64,000 nucleotides of DNA from Rhizomucor pusillus. Taxonomy: Eukaryota > Mucoromycota > Mucoromycetes > Mucorales > Lichtheimiaceae. Location of the stretch: the NCBI GenBank assembly GCA_900175165.2, contig FWWN02000389.1, positions 62,315-126,314 on the forward strand, in the 5' to 3' direction. Under the pieces are notes generated by a model. It ran no database searches, was not told the origin of the DNA, and was given only the letters and a program-made list of their open reading frames with translations. Positions 24,453 to 36,518 of the stretch are shown here, piece after piece. Made by a program: the position numbers and the translations under genes. Position 1 is the stretch's first letter, and every line of letters starts with the position of its first letter.

Positions 24453-26317
24453 ATGAAAATGGCCACCAGCGTCAGTGCCGTTACAAAAAGGTTCGCTCCC
24501 GATCGCAAGCTGATAAATGCCAAGTTTGAAGGCTACAAGCTGTCACCATTCCCGGAGCAAGGAAGCTTGTTCCGGACACCGTTGCCTTGTCCGGGCTTGG
24601 CTATCGAGAAAGCAGCCCAGTTGAATCACCTCGGATTCCGCGATCTGCAAGCACGCGTGCGATTCAGCCATTTGGCACAAGGTTTTCCGCTCAACGATAA
24701 TGTGGGGACAGCGTACTATGTCGACCAAGAAGAATCTAAAGTAGTCATGGTGCTATTTGACAAGGTATACAGATAAAAGACAGCAGAGACTTTAAGCAGT
24801 TATTCGTATGCTGTTTACATTCTATTTCATAGGATACTAAACAAACCAGCTTCCAAGGCATTGCAAAGCTGGAAGTCGAGAGTGATAGTATGCCTTCTTA
24901 CGCAGAACCGGATCCTACGGTTCCAATCGACCGACATTATCCATCCATCATCGCCGTGACGCCGACAATATTGGTTGTAAGCGACGGTGCAGGATATATC
25001 CAGGTTTTCCAGCAAAATGTCGAAACCGAAAATAAGATATCAACTTTCACGCTCGGTACAGTAGTATACGAAGGCGATGGTACCGAAGGAATATCGCCCG
25101 TACCATGCACCTTGTTAGCGGGTAGACTTGTCAACGACACAATCATCTTGGTACTGTACAGTAATGTTGCGTCAACTTCGACGAAATTCAATATTTGCAC
25201 AATGGAATTAACGCTGCAACCTCCGGCACTGAAACTTCTCTATATGCAAAGAGGCAGTCAAGTTCCCGAGTATGTCTCACTCGACGATGACTTTGCTATC
25301 TTTGGAAGCGAAACACAATACGAAGTCGTCAAGAGAGCGGACGAGGATGTGAAAATGATGACAGAAGAAGAGGAAAAGGCTGTAGATAAGGAAGCCAGAG
25401 ATATTGCACTGCATAAGGTTCCACCTTATAGCTGGACTCAAGACCAGACGGACATCACCATGCAATTTGTCTTGCCAGCTGGTACGCCCAAGGCTGCTAT
25501 CAGCTGCGCATTTACAAACCAGCATTTGAATTTGATTATACGAGCACAAGACGTCGATATCTCATACCCTTACCGTAAACTCTGGAGTACTGTAAAGGCA
25601 GACGAATGCATCTGGACTTTAGAGCCAACCACTGGACTCTTTACCATTTTTCTGGTAAAACGAGACGAGCATACGCGATGGCCACATATTTTCGATACAG
25701 ACGATGGAGTGTTGGAAACGCTCGATAAGAATCGACTAGTCGAGATCGCCGAGCGGCTAGAAAAGTTTACTTCGACGAAAGAAGAAACAGGAAAGGGACC
25801 CACTGTTCAAACACATCAGCACACTGTCGGTGCAGACATCGATGAAGATATCGATCAAGACGGGCAGCCTATACGTTTCACTGTGCTCAACAAGCGAGGG
25901 GAGATCACCGAACAAATTTCCTCTGCAGGCAGCGAATGGCTTTGCAACGCGTTTGGCACCAATCCTTCTGTGTGCGTCAAAGCTGATGTGGATGGACAAG
26001 TATATACGTTTGAACGAAAAGGCATCATTATTGAGCCAAAGCATGTCGCTACCTTCGATGCGTTTGCATTTGTCCAGGCATCAAAGCGAGATAGTCGATA
26101 TGTGAAGCTTGATCCCAGCTATCAATTCGCTATCATTGTCGAGAGTAATCGCAATGCATATATTTACTATCGACATGGGGATAAGCGCACTATCGAAAAG
26201 CAAACTCTTGTTGATCTGACGCAGGGCCGTAATATAGATGTATTGGGTGTGCAGCTAGTACTTGATCGTGTTGTAATGATCTTGACAGAAGTTGAAATAA
26301 TAACATTGATAGTTTAA
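24453..26317 (+). CDS. NUDCD1: NudC domain-containing protein 1 (NUDCD1)-like
   Basis: Probable co-chaperone for beta-propeller clients. One intron (about 24768-24831) joins VMVLFDK to DTKQTSFQGIAKL. The N-terminal half is beta-rich, and the central CS/NudC fold at residues ~260-360 reads PYSWTQDQTDITMQFVLPAG, LNLIIRAQ, ECIWTLEPTTGLFTIFLVK. The C-terminal half includes FTVLNKRGEITEQI and the closing VLDRVVMILTEVEIITLIV, matching the whole-length layout of animal NUDCD1. The start could be 24453 or the ATG at 24459. Retention in a fungus suggests an early-diverging lineage. Confidence 0.88.
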
Positions 26318-26858
26318 GGATGTAAATATCTTCATCTTGCCTTTTTCAATGACTTTGCCAATGTTTCCTTTTTGTATGTAACAACTCATGTTTCCTTATT
26401 TTATGAATTATCGTTTGTGCTTTTTAGGAGTTCAAAATGTACACAATGATAAACTACACTTATGTATCTTCTATCTTCATGTTTCTAATGTAGTTTCGTA
26501 GCAAAAAAACATGATTTACGATACAAAAACGATCGAGCGCCTCGGTGTCGTAACGCTAATCTTTTGCGCTACGAACCCACAGAGACTTGTCACAAAGGAG
26601 AGATCACGAAGTAAGAGGATACTAGTCAAGTGTCGGTTTATTCTTTTGCTCGCTTCAGTATTTATATTATGTGTGGACTTCTACGGATATATGATAATAA
26701 AGGAAAGTCGATAATATATAAATATTGTGCAATGGAAAATACTATTCAAAGGGAAAGGTGTCAAAGAGAGCGGCGCACATGACGGCGAAGTGACCAAAAA
26801 GGAAAGGGGTAAAGCCTGTGCACGACATCGGGCTGGAGCCGAGATTTACAAAAAGTGC

Positions 26859-26863
26859 AAAAA
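26859..26863 (-). terminator. Pol III T-run terminator of tRNA-Ile
   Basis: Five A on the plus strand (T5 on the transcribed sense strand) lie about 35 bases downstream of the tRNA 3' end, the same distance as in the second copy. Confidence 0.55.
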
Positions 26864-26897
26864 GAAAGCACGGAAGAACGTGTGAATGAGCATCTTA

Positions 26898-26971
26898 TGC
26901 TCACTACAGGGATCGAACCTGTGACCTTGGCGTTATTAGCACCACGCTCTAACCAACTGAGCTAAGCGAGC
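26898..26971 (-). tRNA. tRNA-Ile (AAT anticodon)
   Basis: Reads as a full 74-base cloverleaf: acceptor GCTCGCT pairing with AGTGAGC, D arm with AGTTGGTTA, anticodon loop CTAATAA, T arm ACAGG-TTCGATC-CCTGT, discriminator A. The AAT anticodon (AUU codons, read as inosine) and body match eukaryotic tRNA-Ile. No intron. It is identical to the copy at 52173-52246. Confidence 0.97.
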
Positions 26972-28841
26972 TTCGCCGCTGAAGTGTTGGGGATCTGAAA
27001 CTCCGAATAAGCTTCAGGCCAGTAATCAAGTTGGCAAAACCATTACGCAGAAGACGTGTCTGATTGGTTGGCTCGGAGAAACATTCTAGCATTACCGGGA
27101 AGGTACTCGCTAAGTGAAGCTAGTTCACCAAGCTGCTTAGAAGATTTCCACAGACTTGTACACTTCCAGTATTCTCCAGAAGCTTCCTTGTAAATAGATA
27201 TAAATATACGTTGTTAGAACAATAAAGTCCAACATGGAATTCGCCGGTAAAGATATTGTATCCTTTATTGCTGGATTGATTCTTCAAGCAAGATAGACAT
27301 CCAGGGAATACACACACGACAGAAGTTTTTTTTGCAGAAACAATTTAAAGAAGTATTTGTCGGAGTTCTTCGAATTCTTCTTATAAATTAACTTTTTCTT
27401 CGAATATTACGTAATGACGACGTTTAGACCCTGAAAACTGTTCAAAAGTGGAAATTTCTCAATGTCTTTTTCCGTAAACAGTGCTTATATAACAAGCATT
27501 ATATGCTATAATGGTAAATAAGAATCTTCTTATAGTGCAAGTATAGAGTACTTGCTTATCCGAACTTAAAAGAACGCCGAATCCCCGCGTATGCTCCGCA
27601 CAACCCAGTGGTTATAAAGGCCGTGCTTGATGGACAACAGCTTATTCGACAATGTTGAGGATTGCTCAATGGCTACACTATTTGCTTTCAGTGTCTATCA
27701 ATAAATTTTAGCAAGTCTTCTTTAATGTTACAAGTAGCAATTCACACGTACTTAACACTTTCCTTGTCGAAATTCGTTACAATGAAGAAGCAAGCAATTA
27801 TTTCCTCGTGGAACCATTTTTAGCAATGCGAGGAATGCGTTGAAGAAATGTGTTTTCGAAACACATTATGACTGTTAAGGACAAGCGCAACGAGATGGGT
27901 TAATCCATCACAGTTACAGTGTTTGAAATCATTCGTGATTTGCATTCCCGAAGCTGTGCCCAAGGTTTGTACAATTGTTGCGCGTTTTCATCTCAAAGGT
28001 GTCAATCTTTAGATATCTACAACCATCGCAGACGTCCTTGTTTGCTTAAAAGACTGAAAATTATCTCATGTACGCTGGCCTGTCATATCCAGCTCTGCTA
28101 AGGCAAAGGTGGAAAGCAAGATATAGACGAGTTTTTATCTTGAGCAATAATCGATATCGTACGATTCAGTGCATAACGATTCAACAGCTGCTTCACAAAC
28201 ACTCGTAGCCACGGCACATCTGGGAGTACGATCCACAATTGTTTCTTCTCCCTTTGCATCGAAACTATGACATCTGATGATATGGCGGTACAGAGATCTT
28301 TACCTGTTGTTATTCTCTCACTTGCTGCTAGTATAATGTGTGTTTGTCGAAAGAGTTGTGAGGTTAGAACAATGTCCAAGTTTTTGAATAAAGCTCTCTT
28401 CTGTGATTAGAATAGAATGAGAGGCTATTGCAAAGCATCTGTGTATTCATATCACCTCCTTGTATATTATCATACACAGGCATATTCACACATTACAAAC
28501 AATCTCATAACTCATCAAAACTGTAAAGCGCGCAGAAATGAGCCACGTAACGTTAGAAATAAGTATTAAGTCTAACAGAAGTAACCGTCAGGTGTGTGGA
28601 TGGATGTCAAGTTACGATTCAAAGAAGGATTTGATGTAAGAGAAGACTCCATCAGATGCAGACTGTCTTTGTACAATAAATTTATCATGGCAATTTTTTA
28701 CTAGACTATTTTCTTTTAATGAAAAGGTTTCTGTCAGCACTTTGTATCAAATAATTTTGGATTCAAAATGATACGACAAATACAAAGCAGAAACATAAAT
28801 AAGATATCATAAAGTGTATATTATTTATCCGTATGATATAT

Positions 28842-30676
28842 TTATAACTTGGACCAGTTGCCTCTGGGGTGCATACGCTCGTACGCACCGTGTGCCAAGT
28901 AATCCGTAGGGTTTGCAACAAAGTGATCCTTGATGTTTCGAATGTCGACCATTTCTCGTTTGATGTCAGCAACGGTGGGTGCACCCATCAATCTCATGCA
29001 CATTTCTAGCTCGCCCTTTTTTGCACAAACGGTATTAGGATTTAAATATATATGGTCACAACAAAGGATTATACATACCTTCAGCAATTCGATCAGACGT
29101 TCTACACCGGCATCGCCGTATCCAGACATGGCAAACTAAAAAGTTACAATTGTTCAGTGCACAATCCCAAGGTCGATCATGTCTTCAATCTTACCAAGAA
29201 GGGGCGGCCAATACCGACACCCTTGGCACCAAGGGCAAGAGCCTTGAAAATATCGCTACCACGACGGATACCACCATCAACGTAAACCTCAAAGTTCTTG
29301 TCTAGTCCCTCTTGCTTCAAGGCATCCATCACTTCCGGCAGAATTTCAATGGCAGATGGGGCAAAGTCTAGCTGACGGCCACCGTGGTTGGACAAGACAA
29401 TACCTTGACATCCGTACTTTGCAGCAAGGACAGCGTCTTCGGGAGTTTGGACGCCCTTGATAATAATAGGCATTTTTGTGATCTGCTTGAACCAAGCAAT
29501 ATCCTTCCAGTTTAAGGACGGGTCGATGAAAGAGCTGATAGCTCTAGCGGCGCCCTGGTCTCTAGTCATGGAATTTTCATCCATCTCATCAGGAGCTTCC
29601 TCCGAGTACTTTTGTCGCATATCCTTCTCACGCCGGCCTACCGGGAAAAGAGATGAGCATCCAAAATTCAGAATTGCAAAAATCTCAGCAGCAAGCAACT
29701 TACCGAGCTGAGGAGCATCGACGGTGATGAAGAGTCCCTTGATTCCACGGGCTTCTGCGTGACGTACAAACTTTTCAGTGACGGCTCTGTCCGAGTTGAC
29801 GTAGAGCTGGAGCCACTGCGTCTGGTTCTCGGCACGTGTATCAACAATTTCGTCAAACGAGCAAGAAGCTAGTGTCGGAATCATCTGGATCACATTCTTT
29901 TTGGCGGCAGCTCTCGTCAAGACCTTCTCGCCGTCAGGGTGGCCGAGCTTACCCAAAGCAGTGGCAGTGATGTACAATGGGATCGATACTTTTGAGCCGA
30001 GCATGGTCGTGCTCAAATCGACATTCTTGACGTCGACCATCACCCTCGGACGAAGCCAGATGCGGTGGAACGCGTTGTGATTCTCACGCATCGAAATCTC
30101 ATCATCAGCACCGGAGGAATAGTAGGCCCACGCATCAGGCTTGAGAACACTCTTTGCCACAGCTGGAGTAGCAACGCGAGATGAGCTGGATAAGTAACGT
30201 GACACGCAGCTTGTTGGGATCGGGGCAACCAAACTTACATTCAAAGTCGAATGAGTTGTACATTTCATCCAGACGAGGCATGTTCTCACGGGCCAACCGC
30301 AAGCGCTTCTCGGCTTCGGTCTCTACTTTCTCTACTGCTGCCAGCGCCGTGGCATCAACTTGACCGATGCAAACTTCCGGAGAAAGGAATCGGTCGATGA
30401 TATCGGGTGGATGGATGGGATCAAAGGCGTCAGTCGCGTCTTGGCCGGCGTACTTTAGGATGATCTTTTGACCGCCCGGATGCTCCGGTAAGAACTTTGT
30501 CAAATCGTATACTTTGCCGTGAAGGATGACCCAGACATCCTCTATGCATCGGACGCGAATTGGATTGAATGTTAGTAATCATTTTTCTAACAGAAACATA
30601 ATAAGAATTATGGCAAACATTGATGATTACCTTTAGTGTTGTGCTTGGCAACTTCTTGGGGAGAGATCGTTTTCAT
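28842..30676 (-). CDS. Flavocytochrome b2-type L-lactate/2-hydroxyacid dehydrogenase with PTS1
   Basis: FMN enzyme oxidising an L-2-hydroxyacid, usually lactate. The start at 30676 leads directly into a cytochrome b5 domain: MKTISPQEVAKHNTK is joined by an intron to EDVWVILHGKVYDLTKF, with the haem-ligand motif FLPEHPGG and a second His in FDPIHPPD. A hinge is followed by the FMN barrel, with AWAYYSSGADDEISMRENHNAF, SIPLYITATALGKLG, IKGLFITVDAPQLG, the catalytic block LSNHGGRQLD and VYVDGGIRRGSDIFKALALG. Yeast CYB2 has a long mitochondrial presequence, which is absent here. The C-terminus is GNWSKL, a canonical peroxisomal signal. I infer a peroxisomal enzyme. The exact splice between NSFDFE and SRVATPAV is uncertain. 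Confidence 0.9.
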
Positions 30677-31926
30677 ATCTTGTTATATAATGCGTGAGCA
30701 AGAAAGAAAGTGTGAAAAAGAAGGGTATCCCCGCAAAAGGTACGGTCGACGGTGGGTTTAAATGTGGTCGGAGAAATCACTCCAATGGGGGCGTTTTGAT
30801 CTCTCTCCACATCAGCACTTGAACACCCGAAAGATAACTGTTTTCAGTAACCAAAAGAAGTGAGAAACTTGCAGTTTATGGTGATCTTCTGGCAATCAAG
30901 GTTTCCGCAACAATCGGTTGGTGCATCCTTCTCTCAACGATTGCAATTCTTGCTACACCCCCGTATCTACGGAAAAACTAAAAATTCAATGTTGCTTCTT
31001 GCACTCACACACACAAACACAATTTTCCATCTTATTTTTGCCTCTTCTACTATTTCGAATGCCAGTCTCTTTCTTGTTTTTCTCTTTCTTCTGTTTTGCA
31101 CGCGGTTGCATGTTCGTGAGAAGTAACTGAACTCCCTACTGGAAAGCCAGTGTTATTTTAACGTCATTTGCTACCGTGCTGCATTGCTTTGTTTTTTGCG
31201 AGGCTCTAAAAATTTGCTCACGCACGAATGAAAGTTAAGACAATGCAGAAATGGTTGCCAAATTGGTAAAAGTCCCCCTGTGATCGTCAACAGAAAAATC
31301 AAAAGTACCTTTCTGCTACAATTCCTATCAAAATGCATAGCAGTCAAATGTTGCAGACTTCGCCTAAAACTTGGTGCGACCTCGCATTTTGCTTTTCTGC
31401 CCAATTTTTATTGATCATGCACTAATAAACAATGTACTTCAGAGCCTATTTCTTTTATACGTTGTCTCTGTAAGTTTATATCTCTAAACACCAATTGGAA
31501 ACTCAAATCTGTAAGGGGAGTTGTTGCGACGCATACATTTAATGGCTCTCCAAACTCAATAACATATGAATATGGGGGGAGAAAAGAGAAGAAGATATCG
31601 TGAGAGTAAGTGATAGAGATAGAGAGAAGAAGAGACACACAGAGCGAGAGGAGAGAGTGAGAGGAAGAGAGAAAAAACAAAGAGATATCAACGTATCAAA
31701 TTACAAGCTGGTTTGTAAAAAGAGAAATGATGCAAACAAGGAAAAGGCCCCAAAGATATGCTTTCGAGGCAAGTGCGCGATCAACAATGGTTATAATGTA
31801 AAGGGAACGAACGTTGGTGAGAAAAAAGGAGAAGTAAAAAGAAGTAAACGAATGAGATTCGAATTGCCACGGGCAGGGTAAACGGGCTGGGGGCTAAGAA
31901 ATGGGGGAGGGAATTATCGACTAGAG
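30677..31926. other. Intergenic region
   Basis: About 1.25 kb between the flavocytochrome start and the PSR-phosphatase stop. It contains a purine-rich tract (see repeat entry) and short unassigned ORFs, and nothing else was recognised. Confidence 0.5.
31578..31870. repeat. Purine-rich (GA/A) low-complexity tract
   Basis: The plus strand is almost pure A and G over about 290 bases, densest at 31600-31690 where GAGA runs dominate. It lies downstream of the phosphatase gene stop, so on that transcript it would be a pyrimidine-rich 3' region. Confidence 0.6.
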
Positions 31927-33411
31927 CTATCTTGCAACGTACCCGACGTCAATGGTGCTGTCGAGAACTAAGGTAACATCGTCAACCTTTGAAAGATCTT
32001 CCAAAAACGCGACAAGATCGGTTAATTCGGTATCATGTGGATCGCTGAACCATGTAGAAACTGGAACAGCATTTGCTGTGTGGAATATGTAACTGGCGGG
32101 AGAGTTATCCAGGATCAAAGACTGTGATAGATCACGGCCAAGTTGTGATAAATCCTAACGATATTCTTCAGTCTCGACAATCTCATTATCCACATAGTCC
32201 TTGAAAGCTTACCTTTACGTAGGTGCCTTTGTGGTTGAAACACGATTCTCTAAATAACCGGTGTTTGACCACTTTGTGTACATCCAGCATGTCCAAAACG
32301 GGATCCGCATACTAATAATCACAAAAAGATTGAGTCTACGTGCTCATCTGTAACGTACTTTGAAGCATTACCTTCGATAAGCTAGCTGTAAAGACCACAA
32401 TCTCGTAAATTTCTCCCATTCTACGCATAAACTCATCCACGCCAGGTCTTTTTAGGACGTATACATTGTGATATTGGTTATCGATCTCTACAGGAACGAT
32501 AAAATCTGGATTGGGAATAACCTGCATAAACGGCCAATTTGTAAGTGTGATTTTTCATAAAATAGTACAACTGGCCGTTTTACCTTGAAGGAGCTATGAA
32601 CCAGGGTTTCGTCAAGATCGAGGACAAGACATTTTCGACCCGAATGCTCCGGCGCTAATGGTGGCAGTAACCACATGATATGACCCTGATTTAAAGTTTA
32701 GTCAACAACTGCATACATCTGCAATAGAGGCCCAAGCAGAAATGTTTCTACCTCTGGTGATTGCGGCGGCATAGATCTAGGTGTTGCAGATGTTACGCCA
32801 GTATCTGGACCACCGGCTTCTTGACCAGCTGCTGGTTCGAACCGTGCCAGCTCGGTTGGGCTTGTGTAAATCTTTGGAAGATTAGGTCCTGCCTTATCAA
32901 CAACAGGTTTTTCGGCAGATCGGCCATCTGTGCTTGCTGTGGCCGTGCTGGCGCGGCTGTGTCGATTGCTTTTCCTCTTATGTCGCGAAAATGCAGAGGG
33001 TTTGTCACCATTGTCAAGCAGATGTCCGGCTCCAAATGTGCAGCAGAATAAAAGCGATAAAAATCCACCGTTTTTCCATGAACCAGCTCTTGAGCCGGAT
33101 CGATGGGGAGACTTGAGATGCAAAAGATCAATATGCTTAGTATTGGTGCCTTTTTCTAGAAAACCACGGGATCAGTGTTAAAAAAAAATCCTGCTTCCCA
33201 CGAAAGAAAATACAGTTGCTCATTTGCTACCGTCATCTCACAGATGTACCTCATCCACCAGAATCTTTTACGTACCTTGGTTTTTAGAGGGGTTTGTCTT
33301 TACAGATTCTTGGGGAGCAACTTGAGTCAGATGGACAGAAGTTGTGGTGGATGCCGTCGTCTTTGACTGGGGTTCGTCCTTTTTGGACTCTGCAGCCTGA
33401 CTGAGTGCCAT
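31927..33411 (-). CDS. PSR/SCP-type CTD-like phosphatase (HAD, NIF domain)
   Basis: Membrane-associated serine/threonine phosphatase of the Psr1/Psr2-SCP family; yeast Psr proteins act in salt-stress signalling. The N-terminal half is disordered, Ser/Thr/Lys-rich, with a short hydrophobic Cys-pair segment ([15 protein letters not shown]) that could be lipidated. The catalytic domain starts with [15 protein letters not shown] (the DxDxT motif), continues with [16 protein letters not shown] and [15 protein letters not shown], and ends with [13 protein letters not shown] and [15 protein letters not shown]. About five introns are present. The start at 33411 ([12 protein letters not shown]) is the first ATG in frame. 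Confidence 0.88.
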
Positions 33412-33815
33412 AGGGAGGTCAGAAACGTGAAGGGGAATATAGGAATGAGCGGTGAAGTGAAGGTAAAGTATATGGGGGAACTGGCTTGTCTCGCCAGTAG
33501 CTTATAGAGCTGAATCGTCCACTATAGATCGATTGTACCGAGAAATGAGAAGACGCTGTGTCTTGCTTGCTGACAGGTCGGTGGGGATGACGCTTCGTTG
33601 CTCGTAGTCAAGCGAAAGGCGTCGCTGCCTGACACTGGAAATTGAAATTGGGTCACAGGGAATGAAGCAGCCAGCAGCACACAGCGACAATTTTTCAGAG
33701 GGCAAAGTTGCGCTCCGCTGGATAATACCTTCTTCCTTTTTTTTTCTCTACTCCCTTTGCTGCACGTTGAACTGTCCGTCTTGCTTGTACACCTGTTTTC
33801 TCTCTCCCGTTCAGC
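33412..33815. other. Divergent promoter region
   Basis: About 400 bp lie between the PSR-phosphatase and CECR2-like gene starts. No coding signal; a T-rich tract is at 33736-33748. Confidence 0.5.
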
Positions 33816-36338
33816 ATGGCAACGTCAAATGAAGGGGTACCAGAAATTGACCGATTAAGAAACAACATTGAATTTGCGTCTGTCTCGCAATTTTTTCATA
33901 CTTTTCAATCTGCTTTCCGTCCTTGGCCGACAGCTGATCGTCACTCATCGCCCTACCCGCAGCTCTTGCAACCTCGTAAAAATAAACAGGAGGAAGAGGA
34001 CCATGAATTCCAGACAGAGGTAAAGCGATCTGACGATCGGTACGATAATTATCGTGCCGATACCCACATAGCAACGATTCTAGGACTGACGCGTCGCATA
34101 GGACCTGGAACGTATGATCCTTGAGGTGTCCGAAAGGCAGCGATTTGAAGAATTGTTGGTTCGCATGCTGCGCTTGTTAACACGAAATAGATTTATCAAG
34201 TAATGCTCTGATAATTCTCCTTTTGTATTCAGAGACTGACTTGCGTTTCTTTCTTAGCAACCAGACTTGGCAAATGTATTTTGCTCGTGAATTGAGGAAG
34301 AGAGAGCCAAATGAACCCAACCCTTTCTATAACGTCAAATCGGAGGAAGATGATGACGGAGGAGAAAATGAGCAAGAAAAGACACCGGAACCTGGAAATG
34401 AAAAGCCTGAGCAGTTGGAATTAAACAATTATTTCACATTCCCTCTGGAAACAAGGGTACATCTACTGCATATACTTTGCGAGGTACAACATAGGAAATA
34501 TGCGTGTTCTGCATTATTAGAATATAACTATTTACCATGCAAAAGTGGCAATTGGACGATGCGGAAAGATTCCGTGAGCATTTGGACAACGAAGCCGACG
34601 CTGTGCATTGGGTACGTGTAACGTTTGAAAGTAAACTGATTGTAAGCAGTGGAATGCTAAGACAACTTGACATTAGAGAGTAGAACCCATTGGTTTTGAT
34701 GCTAAAGGCAGTTCTTTTTGGTTATTTGATGGTAATATGCAACTAACGTTCACCTAGCAGAACCTCTATCTGACGAATTATGATCCACAGATAATCGACT
34801 TTACAAAGAAACGCCGGAACCTAAGCCCAAGAAGAAAGCGCCTGCACGAAAACCACGCGCCAGAGCTACCGGAACGCGAAGGAGTGCTCGTCAGGCAAAG
34901 GCTGCAGAGACAGCTGAGCAAGAAACTGAAGAGGAGGAAGAAGAAGAATGGGTGCCATGGAAGCTGGTAAGACGAAAAGAGAAATAATGATCATAATTAA
35001 TGCATGACTTCTAACGCGAAGAACAGGTGTGCCTAAACAGTGACGATTGGGAGAAATTTCCACAGAAATACGAAAAAAGCAAACATCCGGATGAGCAGCG
35101 TTTTTACAACTTGTTGGTAAACGACGTCATTCCCAAAGTTCTACCAGTTCTACGAGAGCACGAAGAGAACATGAGAAAGAAAGAAGCTATCATGAATCGC
35201 AAGCGCAGCTCTCGACTTATGTTTAGAGAACTGGAGCAACTCGAACGAGACCAACATTTTAACCCCATGGAGACAACAAGAAGATCCGCACGACGAGAGG
35301 AGATGGCTCGAAAGCGTGAAGAGGAAGAAAAGAAGAACGCGGTTAATGCCCGTGAAGAGCGTCTGAGAGAACGTGAGCGAAGGATACAGGAGCGAGAGAA
35401 GGAACGTGAGGAGCAAGAGCGCCGGAGAGCCATTGAGGAAAGTAAAATGGAGGCCAAGAAAGCTCAAGAAGCTGCCAAACCAGCAGGGAAGAAAAGAGGA
35501 CGCAAACCAAAATCACAGAGAGAAGAGGATGTTTGGACATTTGATTGCGTTTGCGGCGTTTCTGGTCAGAATATTGTAAGTATTAACTCGATACAGTTCG
35601 CGACCAAAATGTGGCATTTATTTATCTTCGCGTGAAAAGGATGATGGTAGCCCGATGATCGCTTGCGAGGGCTGTGGAACTTGGCAACATATACGCTGTC
35701 TGCAAAAAGTCGGGCAAATTGATAAGCATCGAAAGAGCCTCGACAACATATCTTTCTTTTGTCAATCTTGCATCGAGAAGGAATCTCAGGAAGTTGATAT
35801 TGACGGTTTAGACGATCAACCTGTGGAAACAGAGTCTAAACCCAAGAAACAAAAGGAGAATGGTCCCGTGCAAATTCGACTGCCAAACATTCATGCCAAT
35901 GGACACAGACCTGCAGGTTCAGCTGTGCTGCCACCTCCATCAACTATGGTTTATCACTCTGCTCCTCCTCCTCCAAATCCTTACCTTCAACAACAGCAGC
36001 AGCCACAATGGCGACCTATTCAAGCTCAGGGAAATGGTGCGAATATACCACCACATTTATTGCCATTGTTTGCCCAGATGTTGGCTACGTCCAGCGCCGG
36101 GCAGGCTCGGCCAGAAGGGAACTTGCAGCCAATTCTTCCTCATCCAAATCCAGCATTTATACAAGCCCTGTCGGCTGCTCAGAGAGTTCAGACTCCCACA
36201 GCAGCTTCAGGACCTCCAGGTGTGCCTCCGGCCATCCGACCTAATCCTATGCCTCAGACACAACCACAAACACAACCAGCGCAGCACGAAGGCTACACCT
36301 TTGTGCATCATAATCAATCTCAACAACAGGGACAATAA
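33816..36338 (+). CDS. CECR2-like DDT/WHIM chromatin-remodelling factor with PHD finger
   Basis: Probable accessory subunit of an ISWI-type chromatin remodeller. The N-terminus resembles animal CECR2: FASVSQFFHTFQSAF, a DDT-like helix set (TEDLERMILEVSERQRFEEL), FPLETRVHLLHILCEWQLDD, the WHIM-type RVEPIGFDAKGSSFWLFDDN, and WVPWKLVCLNSDDWEKFP. A long charged coiled coil (about 34 residues each of Glu/Arg repeats) follows. Then comes a C4HC3 PHD finger (CVCGVSG..., MIACEGCGTWQHIRC, FFCQSC) and a Pro/Gln-rich tail. Animal CECR2 has a bromodomain instead. About seven introns are visible, e.g. GAG/GTAAAG after HEFQTE. Confidence 0.82.
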
Positions 36339-36518
36339 CTATATACTACATGGTCCTTGGTTTCCTTGTAAATACAGCAGGCAATTTGGAGCAGACTTGT
36401 TTATTTTCTGCTTTTTGTAATATTGTCGTTTTCGTCTTTCGTTTAAATTATACAACATTTGCCTAGAGGAACAATAAAACTACAAAAAAGGGTAGGAAAG
36501 CTCTAATACTGCTACTAC

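Larger units (their letters stand above)
26318..28841. other. Gene-poor stretch with one tRNA and coding relics
   Basis: Apart from the tRNA at 26898-26971 this 2.5 kb is AT-rich and lacks convincing genes. Minus-strand frames at 27120-27317 (Cys-containing VFPGCLSCLKNQ) and 28098-28379 have protein-like composition but no assignable family. They may be remnants of mobile elements. Confidence 0.5.

Noticed and set aside
31590..31690. Possible CRISPR or tandem array
   Set aside because: It is simple GA-rich low complexity, with no spaced repeats; the genome is eukaryotic.
32810..32840. B-box-like GGTTCGAAC, possible tRNA
   Set aside because: Lies in the coding region of the PSR phosphatase and has no A box or cloverleaf.
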